From the NCBI GenBank assembly GCA_033977485.1, contig CM066994.1:25574681-25638680 (forward strand): a stretch of 64,000 nucleotides of DNA. The letters run 5' to 3'. The DNA comes from Hydrangea macrophylla. Lineage: Eukaryota; Streptophyta; Magnoliopsida; Cornales; Hydrangeaceae. A model generated the notes under the pieces. The model saw nothing but the letters and a program-made list of their open reading frames with translations, had not been told where the DNA came from and searched no databases. Positions 56,296-64,000 of this stretch are shown here, piece after piece (the first letter of the stretch is position 1; every line of letters starts with the position of its first letter). The translations under genes were made by a program, and so were the position numbers.

Positions 56296-56534
56296 GTTAC
56301 ACGCCTTCGTGAGTATCAAGGTGTTGATCCTCACTTCGACACAATCGCGAGGCAGTACCATGACATAGTTAAGGTAAATATTATTGTTTTGCAAATAGAT
56401 AATCCTTGTTCAGTTCTTGGGGGGTTTATTCCGATTCTAAATTTTCCTTGTAGAAATTAGAGAATATGCAATGGACCATTCGCCAAGTGGAAATGGACCT
56501 GAAGCGCCTACCATATGAAACTCCTGCCATTGTC
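56296..56534 (+). pseudogene. Captured exons resembling AUGMIN subunit 4 (HAUS4-like)
   Basis: Exon 1 (56296-56373), between acceptor TTTGCCAG and donor AAG|GTAAAT, encodes VTRLREYQGVDPHFDTIARQ then YHDIVK. Exon 2 (56454 to about 56534), after acceptor TTGTAG, continues in phase as KLENMQWTIRQVEMDLKRLP then YETPAI. Joined in order they read as the C-terminal coiled-coil end of plant augmin subunit 4, a component of the complex that recruits gamma-tubulin to existing microtubules. The intron is 80 bp and both splice sites look intact. Only this end of the gene is present. The match is from memory of the family and should be treated as provisional. Confidence 0.6.
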
Positions 56535-56954
56535 GATCTAAATGTTTCTTCATGTTTTTTGTCATCTTTATTTGATACTTTTTGACAACTTTGCTTTGAT
56601 TTATTCAGTTTTTGTAGATCTTTGTTTTTAGTTTTTTTAGGGTCAACTGTAGAAACATATTTGGAAAGTTCATCATGAAAATTGGGAATCATGGAGCCAT
56701 AATTTCAAAATCAGTAGAAACATATTTGGAAAGTTCCGAGTGGTTAAAATTATCAGTCTTGATATATTGTTGTCAGATTGTATTGGCTTAAAATTTTCAG
56801 TGGCATTGAGATATTAGACTAGTGGCTTAATTTTATTGCTATCTTTGAGAGTGGGTATTATTCATGTTGAGATGTTCTGTTATCTACTGAATCAGATCTT
56901 GTGTTTGATGGATTTGATCTAGTGTATTTACTTCGTCTTTTTCTTGTTCATTAG

Positions 56955-57011
56955 TTGAAGCTAAAGAGGGGACTATCTCTGTTGCTGTTGCATTTGCTGG
57001 TCATCAACAAG
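56955..57011 (+). pseudogene. Captured exon resembling guanosine deaminase (GSDA-like)
   Basis: Acceptor TTCATTAG (ends 56954) and donor CAACAAG|GTAATC (57011/57012) enclose a 57-bp exon that encodes VEAKEGTISVAVAFAGHQQ when one base is supplied by a preceding exon. This is the N-terminal signature I associate with plant guanosine deaminase (cytidine/deoxycytidylate-deaminase superfamily; purine salvage). The deaminase zinc motif lies in later exons that are not here. Provisional. Confidence 0.6.
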
Positions 57012-57189
57012 GTAATCTAACATTCCCTTTAATTTCATTTCTTTCTTTTTATAGTGTAATAATTATTCTCGAATATACAAATTGATTAGAATTGGTATAT
57101 ATTTGTTTTTTCTTCTTAGGTTGAATCTATTTATATGCGTTAAAAAAACTGCAATTTTCAATTTGTTTACAAGAAAAAACCTTTCTTAA

Positions 57190-57345
57190 TCGGAGCGGGG
57201 CGGGGTCGGGGACTTCGAGTGCGGGGCGGGGTCGGGGGTGGGAAGAGACATTAGGCGGGGCGGGGCGGGGGCGGGGGCGGGGGCGGGGGGAGGGTTCAAT
57301 GAAGCGGGGCGGGGGCGGGGTATGGGGGTCCCGTCCCATACCCGC
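57190..57345. repeat. GC-rich subterminal repeats, right end of hAT
   Basis: Many copies of GGGGCGGGG, including GGCGGGGGCGGGGGCGGGGG in tandem. Confidence 0.85.
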
Positions 57346-57369
57346 CCCGTTGCCATCCCTAATAGCTAG

Positions 57370-57829
57370 TGGGACATGTAGTAGATCGACTAAAAAGATA
57401 AATGGACAATTAGTGGTTCTTTTATAATAATTTATTGCTGAAAGTACTTATTAGCAATGAAAAGGACAAGAATTTGCCTAAAGTACTTATTTTATTTTAG
57501 TTCGTTTGATAATATATTAATTTATTGAAAAAGTAGCCAAAAACCTACTAAAACTTTCTAAGTAAAAAATCTATCTTAAAAAAAAAAAATCACTTAACGC
57601 GTTCTATTTAGTACTTGAAAAATTACTTTTGCACTATTATTCCATAACAAAATTTTTTTAAAAAAATTATTCAGGATTTAAATTTCAGTATTTAATATTC
57701 AAGATGTAATTTTTAATTGTATCAAATGGGGCCTTATTTTCGCAATAACTTACTTATCAAAGGATGGAGTACTACTCAATTTAATGGTCTATCAATTCAA
57801 TCATTCAAGAGTAATATACTTGGCAAATT
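57370..57829. other. No gene recognised
   Basis: AT-rich intergenic sequence. Confidence 0.5.
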
Positions 57830-57945
57830 TTGTATCTCATAGCCTGTGAGACCACCATCAATAATGGTGAGAGTACTTTAACATCTGCTAATAAAAATCA
57901 AATGAATCATCTACCACGTTTATTAAGAATCGCCTTTTTTAATAC
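57830..57945 (-). mobile_element. Fragment of the TAATGCTATGC foldback MITE family
   Basis: GAGACCACCATCAATAATGG, ACATCTGCTAATAAAAATCA and CATCTACCACG correspond to the reverse complement of 20385-20465 in the MITE at 20342-20508 with scattered changes. Terminal repeats are not recognisable here. Confidence 0.6.
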
Positions 57946-58045
57946 AAATTTAAAAAGCATAGAATTAGTCATGCATTGCTCAAAGCAAAGTTACATTCAC
58001 CATTCATTGATCTTTTTACTATTAGGGCCAGGCACTAATTTATTA

Positions 58046-58231
58046 TGAGTAATGCTAGGCATATTTTGAAATCCACACTAAATTTGACACCTAGTTTTAA
58101 ATGCATGTAGCATGTGTTGTGTAAGTAGTGTATAGAAAAGTGTAAAAAATTCACACAGTCTAGTGTACATACATTTAAAGCATAAGATGTCAAATTCAGT
58201 GTAAATTTCAAAATATACCTAACATTACTCA
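58046..58231. mobile_element. Foldback MITE, TGAGTAATGCTAGGC family
   Basis: The left arm TGAGTAATGCTAGGCATATT and the inverse of the right arm TGAGTAATGTTAGGTATATT match at 18 of 20 bases, and pairing continues (TTGAAATTYACACT...). The element is 186 bp, flanked by ATTA on both sides. It has no coding capacity. Confidence 0.75.
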
Positions 58232-59457
58232 ATTATTAGTGTCTAGATGGGTTTGCACATTGAAATCTGAATCACTGTTTAAAGACAGAAAATAATTGTT
58301 TGACTTATAGTACGTGACACATGTTTTGCAAAAACAACGAAGTACATATAATAAACATTGAGGGAGTGAGTGAAAAAAAGATGTAAATTTTGCGGACTTT
58401 TCGGTTTCGTTTGTAAGCTTGCAGTTATCAAATTCCTCCCACCAAGAATCCAGACCTGTCCTCCTCTAATGCATCCAACAAACAAGTCCAACACAGTACA
58501 CAACAACCATCTACGACACCTTTCTCAGATTCTCTCTCTTCACACACACACACACACATACACACATATATTTCTGGCAAGAGAGCATAAGTATGCTAAC
58601 CTACTGAAGGGTTGTGTATTTAGGGACAGTTTGGATGGCAAAATAGGTTAGGCGGTTCACAAATGAAGTGCTAATTAAGTGTTATGTATGGGCCTTTTGT
58701 TTGTATTAGAGTCCGTGTTTAATCCAAAATTACTCTTAAAATTGGTTCTTAAAATTTTTACATGATGTTAGGTTTTAAAAGCTAGATAGAAATAATTGTG
58801 AGACTGAACTTGGTCCTGTGTTTTTATATTCCCGCACGGACCTTTATCATATTGTACACTTAATCCCACAGTTCCTATCCAACTAAGGGGTATTTTGATC
58901 ATTTGTGCACATAGAATGTAGTTCTAATTTTATGTTGCTGATGGGAGCGACTATCATTTTATTTTGTACTCTTCTTATGTAGGAGGATGATTCTTTTCAA
59001 CATTCTATTTTTCTTGTGTCTGCATATTTCTCATATAAAAAAATAATAACAAAAAATAAGCATATGTTTTCTGGAAATTTTTTTTTTTTTTTTTTTTTTT
59101 AAATCCTTGCCACATCGCTACAATGAGACACTCTCTCGGGCATAATTAGGTTAGTGTCTTATTTTAATGAGGTGATAAAGGATAGATTTATTGTCTACTT
59201 AAACTATTTTTAAAAAAAAATTTATTATACACTACGCAGTTTACACATAGGAAAATAATGCTATCGCAACCCATAATCTCGCACCAGACTCGAAACCATA
59301 ATAATTACAGAGAGATAGAATCCCTTTACAATTGGTATTTTTTTTCTTTCTTTTTTTTTTTTTGAAAAAAGAAAAGATTTTTTTATCCATTTAAATTTGA
59401 ACATAATATTATATTATAATTTTAATATAATAGAGGTGTATATATATATATATATAT
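58232..59457. other. No gene recognised; microsatellites
   Basis: A CA microsatellite lies at about 58537-58560 and a T-run at 59079-59100. No coding domain. Confidence 0.45.
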
Positions 59458-59630
59458 CGGAGCCCTTCTTATGAGGGATCTCTCATTTTATTAAAATTAG
59501 GACTTTTAATCCTGACCATTAGAGATCATTGAACCAATACAGTAAAAATGAAATTCACTGTACAGTCCAACGACTAGAATTAGAGGTCGTCATTTTAATT
59601 AATTGAGAGATCCTTCAAAAGATGCTTTCC
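59458..59630. mobile_element. Foldback MITE inserted in a TA microsatellite
   Basis: The left arm CGGAGCCCTTCTTATGAGGG then ATCTCTCA pairs with the inverse of TGAGAGATCCTTCAAAAGAT then GCTTTCC. TA dinucleotide runs occur on both sides (to 59457 and from 59631), consistent with insertion into a TA tract. 173 bp. Confidence 0.65.
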
Positions 59631-59958
59631 ATATATATATATATATATATATACAAAATATGTGTGTGCACACTTGTGTGTGTTTGTGTATAATGGGTGG
59701 GGTAGTCCTCTAGACTAGAGAGACCTTTAAGGATCTAATGTCAATTCTAAGTCTATTTTAAAATGATATTTATACGTGCTTTATGTCCAATAGGACGATG
59801 GGCCTGTCGTGTTGGGAACCAAAATTCAACACCATAAGACAACCAAATGGGTACTGTCTAATTCTGACCATGATCTTCAACGTATCCATTTGCTTTGGTT
59901 GGACTCCAAGTTGCATTATTGCTTGAGAAGAAATACACACATCTAATATATATATATA

Positions 59959-59987
59959 CTAGAAATTGCCCGTGCCCGTGGCCACGG
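59959..59987 (-). mobile_element. Helitron 3' terminus (3), minus strand
   Basis: On the minus strand: hairpin CCGTGGCCACGG (59987-59976), then GCACGGGCAATTT, CTAG (59962-59959), then T. The last 13 bases match terminus 1 at 34577 (GGGCAATTTCTAG), so the two belong to one family. The element body must lie at higher coordinates. Confidence 0.65.
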
Positions 59988-62059
59988 TGAGAAAAAAAAA
60001 AAGATAAGATAATTTAAGTGATTGTTGGTCCAAGAAAACAATCCAAACAGATTATTATTAGGAAAGTCACCATAAAATTCAACAATAATAATGCAGTTCC
60101 TTCCCTTTAACAGGTTGCATAAAACTCGAAATTTCTAGTGAATGTATTGAGAAAACAGGCCTTGAAGTACAGATGCAAACATATTCTTCTACAATAAGGT
60201 TTTACAATTCTTTTTCAAGCTATTGTTCCTCTATTCTCTGTCATTTTTAGCTCATGCCATTACTCGACTTTCCTCCCATTTGAACCACATTGACAATTTG
60301 ACTCGTTTTCCTAATAAATGGACTGTTTTGAGTCTCCTTCCTTGTCGTGGAACCAAGTAATGCATTTTACAGTTGACCATTAACCAAAAACATAATATGG
60401 CCTTAAAATTAGTCACTCAATGCTATTGTAGGCCTTAATATGCTATTGTAGTCAAAATTAACCCCAAAACACTAATAAAACCACTATTATACAAACAATC
60501 CCAATGCTATTGCAGTCAAATTCGAACCACATTGACACACTTAAAGAAATTGCCAAAATCAACTTACCACATAGTCTTGAACTCATTTAAAAAATGCCCA
60601 ATTCCTTTTAACAAAAGACCCTCCTTTGGTAAGGGCAATTCCAAAAAAACAATGCAGAGGCTCCAAGAACCCATCAACCATAGCCTGAGACAGAATAGTA
60701 GAGTAAGCTGATAGAAATTACTTGACTATTTTGCAGGTGATCTTATAAAAAAGAACTCTATTTCAGCGTAATCAACATAATCTGTCATACGTGCAATCAA
60801 TTTTCCTACGTGTAATCAATGTTACCTCGAGAACTGAAAGCTTGGGGGCACATCGCTGTGAGATCACTAAGTCCCTCCTCAAAAGCCTACAATTTTCATC
60901 TTTTCGCTCAGGTTCTTCACCATAATGCCCTCCATCGCCATTGCTATCATCTGCAAATACGAAGTAATTAAATGATCAAGAAATGAAAAATGAGATAAAG
61001 AAAAAATAAAAGAAGAGTAAAGAATGATCAGTGAAAAAAAAAAGGTGATCATTTGATGCACAAATTAAATCAGAACCTTAGCTTTAGTACCCAAATCTAA
61101 TATCCAACTGAAATGTGCAAGCAATATTGAAGCCAAAAAATGGCAAACTTGTTAAAAATCAGTGGCTAAGAAAAAAGAAAAGGAAAAAGAAAAAGAAGAA
61201 GAAGAAGAAGAAAAAACCTATTTTCTACTCAAAACATTTAAAAAAAAAAACATCAACTCTAAATATTGAAAACCAATGGACAATTTGGGAAATAAACCAA
61301 TGGACAGTTTGAGACAAAGCACATCCACACACAGCCATGTGTTGAACAGACTACAATGTAAATTTTGAAAGAAAACACATGAGGGGGGATGTGGCGAGAT
61401 TATAATCAAAATAAATACAGTAGCCAAAACCACCAAGCAGTCCCATCCCTGTAAAATGTTCTCCTCTATATATCTCGCTGGCTTGAACTAAAAAGCAAAT
61501 GAAATGAAATGAATAGAGCTAAACAGAAATTCCCAAAAGCTCTAAAATATATTTCCTCTATATATCTCCTCTATATATCATTTTTTTATGTAACTATTAG
61601 AAAAAGATCAAATGGATTTTGCTTACCATAGATATGAAAAAGTATCTGCAAAAAAAAAAAAGAGGAAAAAGAAAATCAGTAAATGGTAAATATAAAATTA
61701 AATTAAATAAAAAAAAAAAAGAAGGTAGAACTTGAGAAACTACCAGATCTGCTCTTTCTTTTCTTTTTTTCTTGCTCAAACGAAAACCCAGAACAAAGTG
61801 TCAAGGAGGCAGAGAGGTGAGAGAGTTTCAAGTGGCTGAGAGAGAAGGGGTTTCGGAGAGAGACAGGGACTGGCTGAGGTGATGGTGGTGATGGAGGAGA
61901 GGTGGTGCTGCAGAGGTGGTGGGATCTGAGAAGGAGGGGTGTTGGTGGTGGTTTTTAGGGTTTGCTCATCAAGTCAAGGAGAGAGAGAGAGATGGGCAAG
62001 AGTTCAAAATGTGGGAAGAGCTGTGTGAGACTGTGAGTGAGAGAGCAAGAGACAGCGAG
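59988..62059 (-). mobile_element. Probable body of the minus-strand Helitron, with captured gene sequence
   Basis: The stretch is bounded on the left by the Helitron end. On the minus strand the right part (62050-61740) looks like a plant 5' leader (TC-rich, then CCACCACC/CTCTCC-rich), followed by A/T-rich introns and an exon-like segment at 60950-60826. No Rep/helicase text is seen. The 5' TC terminus was not located; the LTR at 62060 limits it. Confidence 0.4.
60826..60950 (-). pseudogene. Exon-like segment, unidentified gene
   Basis: On the minus strand an acceptor (TATTTGCAG) precedes a 125-bp open frame, DSNGDGGHYGEEPERKDENC then RLLRRDLVISQRCAPKLSVL, which ends at a donor CTCGAG|GTAACA. 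Composition and splice sites suggest a captured exon. I do not recognise the protein. Confidence 0.4.
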
Positions 62060-64000
62060 TGTCACGACCCATCCCACTACGCGTGGAAATAGGACACGTG
62101 GCACGCCACCAAGGCTCATCCAACACCATCTAATAACACACAGCGGAAAGAACTTCTATAAAACAACCCTGGTAGTTTTAAAACTTAGGAAACGTTCCCT
62201 TCTGTGTTTGTAAAATACATTGAAATCAGAGTTATAAAAAGTTTTGTCCATTGAAAACACCTTCAAAGAAAATAGTTTTGAAAACAGAGGTTCGGTCGAC
62301 TGCCCAGTCGACTGCACAAGGGTCCAGTCGACTGCTCCGTCGACTGTGTCAAGCAGAACCAAAAACCCTAAATCTCAACAGAGGTCCAGTCGACTGCCCA
62401 GTCGACTGCTTTCTGAAACCAGTCGACTGCTTTTCAATCGAAGAAGGCAGTGGCTCCACTAAACAGTGTTCAGTCGACTGCCCAAGGGGTCCAGTCGACT
62501 GCTTCTCTAATATTTCCTTACAGTTTCTCAAATACACGAGATCCAGTCGACTGATCAGAGGGTCCAGTCGACTGCTTCTCTGCTGGCAGCCCTGTAATGA
62601 AATATTAACAACTCATATTTCTCAATACCCCCAATAGGTGCAACCATAACTGATTCCAACAAATTAAAACCCAATTACAGGCGTTCAATTACAAGATTAC
62701 AATACTGAAAAGCAAATCCATGTTTCTATTACAACATACTACAATATTCAAATCCTTACACAAGTTTAGGATTTAAAACACAAAAACATTTACAAAGGTG
62801 ATCCCCCGGCGTTCATCGGCCTCACTCCACACACTTCTTCTTGTCTTTCTTCTTACCTGCAATGGAGTACATCTCCACTGCTCAGCTATATGCTGAGCGT
62901 ACAATTCTAAATATATGCTTATATGACAGTTCATGGTTTAAGCATCTAAAACACATAAAAATAGTCTCTAGGGTGAGTGGTACGCATCCATCCGGTAGCG
63001 GCAAGTCCAAGCCTTAAACCGCGATGTCAATGGCAAGTCCAAGCCTACAACCATTGCATCCCACAAGTGCCATGGCAAGTCCAAGCCTACAACCATGCAC
63101 AGTAGCCGTCGCTACTAAAATTCTCAAACATCGAGAAGCTTACTCCGGCATGAATTTGCACCAAACTCCCCTTTGACCCAAGTAGACACATAACATGCTC
63201 ACATAAACAGTTATACGTGCTTTTATCATAATTTCACGTGCATAATTAACGGGCCTAACTAACACATGAATTTCGCCCGGATCCAAGAATATCAAAAGTG
63301 ATGTCCAAAACATGAAAATCCATATATTTCATAGATCTAGAATTCATACCTCGTGCGAATCTCTTCAAACTTTGAAGGATTGACTAGGAGGCTAAATAAA
63401 CGTCGGATTTCGAATTTGGTACGATTCCTATAAGTTTTACCTGATTTTTCCCAAAAGTCCAAAAATTAAGATTTTAACAAAACTTGGCCAAACATGACCT
63501 AAGTGGTATCAAAACGTAGGTCTTACCTCCACGAGTTCAAATCTGAAATCTGGAGAAAATCTGACAGACGGAAGGTTGTCAAACGGCGTCGCAAGGCCCG
63601 GAGAACCAATCTCCTTTCTCTCTCCTCTCTCTCTAGATATTAATGAGTTTAGATGAGAATGAATTCTCATCTCATCTATATATAGACAAACCTTCGGAAA
63701 ATTACGCTTACCTCCCCGCAAGTTTCTCAAAACTTCTCATTAACCCATGAAACGTCGCACACGTCCATTTTATGCCTTTACAAGTGAAAATTAAAATTTC
63801 AAAAGTTTCCGACTAAGTTTCGTTTGGGTCCAAAATACGTCCGAAAACTATATTCTGTGGAATCTCTACACAACCTACCTTTTTAATTAACGTATCACTC
63901 ACGTTCTCACCACAGTTCTCAAATCAATATATAACAATATCAAAGATTACTACAATTTACCAAACACAGGTAAAATTTACTATTCACAAAATACCAGATA
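62060..64000 (-). mobile_element. Tekay-like gypsy LTR, minus strand (reaches the window edge)
   Basis: TGTCACGACCCATCCC at 62060 is the reverse complement of a GGGTCGTGACA LTR 3' end. On the minus strand, CATATAGCTGAGCAGTGGAG followed by CATTGCAGGTAAGAAG (about 62905-62855) corresponds to the conserved ...CTCAGCT...GCAGGTGA segment in the LTR at 44719-46887. A TATATATA box lies at 63677-63684. Three copies of GGCAAGTCCAAGCCTA-type text (63002-63095) parallel the tandem phrases of the other LTR. No primer site lies left of 62060, so it is a solo or 3' LTR. The LTR start was not found and may lie beyond 64000. Confidence 0.6.
62291..62576. repeat. Array of palindromic CAGTCGACTG motifs in the gypsy LTR
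   Basis: Eleven copies of TCGACTG, nine of them the full palindrome CAGTCGACTG, mostly as CCAGTCGACTGC. They are often paired 13-20 bp apart within about 290 bp. Open frames across the array exist only because the repeat lacks stops. Confidence 0.92.

Larger units (their letters stand above)
55354..57361. mobile_element. Non-autonomous hAT element carrying exons of two host genes (2008 bp)
   Basis: Terminal inverted repeats TAGGGATGGCAA and TTGCCATCCCTA, the Ac-like hAT form, and a perfect 8-bp target duplication ATAGCTAG. Both ends are extremely GC-rich subterminal arrays of GGGGCGGGG/CCCCGCCCC (55362-55515 and 57190-57345). No transposase text. The interior holds a nested smaller hAT element and exon-like segments of two different genes, so it is a Pack-type element. 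Confidence 0.92.

Noticed and set aside
61115..61312. Lysine-rich frame (KKKRKKKKKKKKK)
   Set aside because: Product of an A-rich AAG/AAA microsatellite, not a coding region.
62244..62637. Overlapping open frames on both strands across the CAGTCGACTG array
   Set aside because: They are open only because the palindromic repeat has no stop codon in any frame. The translations are repetitive serine, arginine and leucine strings with no domain.

Overview
The window is a repeat-dense stretch of a flowering-plant nuclear genome, most likely a eudicot. The evidence is Ty1/copia and Ty3/gypsy LTR retrotransposons with tRNA-Met primer sites, CACTA, hAT, Helitron, SINE and MITE sequences, GT-AG exon fragments, and a Cf-9-type leucine-rich-repeat receptor-like protein (RLP) gene. 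I see no intact cellular gene and no tRNA, rRNA, CRISPR or bacterial feature. The only host gene in place is the RLP, and it is broken.

Layout. 1-6.05 kb: the 3' end of a Tat/Ogre-like Ty3/gypsy element (3' LTR 1655-4910) sits inside the reverse-transcriptase region of an old copia element, whose RNase H and 3' LTR follow. 6.6-7.5 kb: one arm of a dispersed repeat made of ~170-bp units; its inverted partner is at 37.3-38.6 kb. 8.0-8.7 kb: a minus-strand copia tail. 9.7 kb: an Au-like SINE. 10.16-15.68 kb: a complete Tnt1/Tork-like copia element with matching ATTTT target duplications, crippled by stops. 15.7-29.2 kb: a diverged duplication (15.74-16.29 versus 27.73-28.46 kb) and two copies of one MITE flank a putative CACTA element (18.32-26.78 kb). 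That element holds gene-like exons, a Stowaway MITE, a foldback MITE and a second complete copia element (21.10-25.86 kb, GTAAA target duplications).

29.25-39.5 kb: the RLP pseudogene. Its 5' two thirds carry two frameshifts, and its C-terminal part lies 7.5 kb downstream. The two parts are separated by a CACTA element (31374-37156, TSD AAT) carrying exons like those of a DUF630/632 protein and ribosomal protein L13a, and by the second tandem-unit repeat. 39.7-44.7 kb: degenerate LTR-like repeats and a Mutator-like MITE. 44.7-49.5 kb: a Tekay/Del-like gypsy 5' LTR, primer site, an unusual acidic ORF and a decayed gag, truncated there. 50.9-55 kb: a minus-strand LTR with primer site and a second Tat/Ogre-like LTR (minus, 51692-54965). 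55.35-57.36 kb: an hAT element with perfect 8-bp duplications carrying exons of two apparently unrelated host genes, with a smaller hAT nested in it. 57.8-62 kb: foldback MITEs and a minus-strand Helitron end with an exon-like segment. 62.06 kb to the end: a Tekay-like LTR on the minus strand.

The genes do not form a pathway. The window records repeated nesting, capture of host exons by DNA transposons, and decay. Stops in the coding remnants are largely explained by C-to-T or G-to-A change, as expected for methylated DNA. The most unusual feature is arrays of one degenerate 10-bp palindrome, CARTCGAYTG, in two different gypsy LTRs, about 14 copies at 44.8-45.6 kb and 11 at 62.3-62.6 kb; different short-motif arrays occur in the two Tat/Ogre-like LTRs. 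All family assignments come from reading the sequence and from remembered family features; no search was run.
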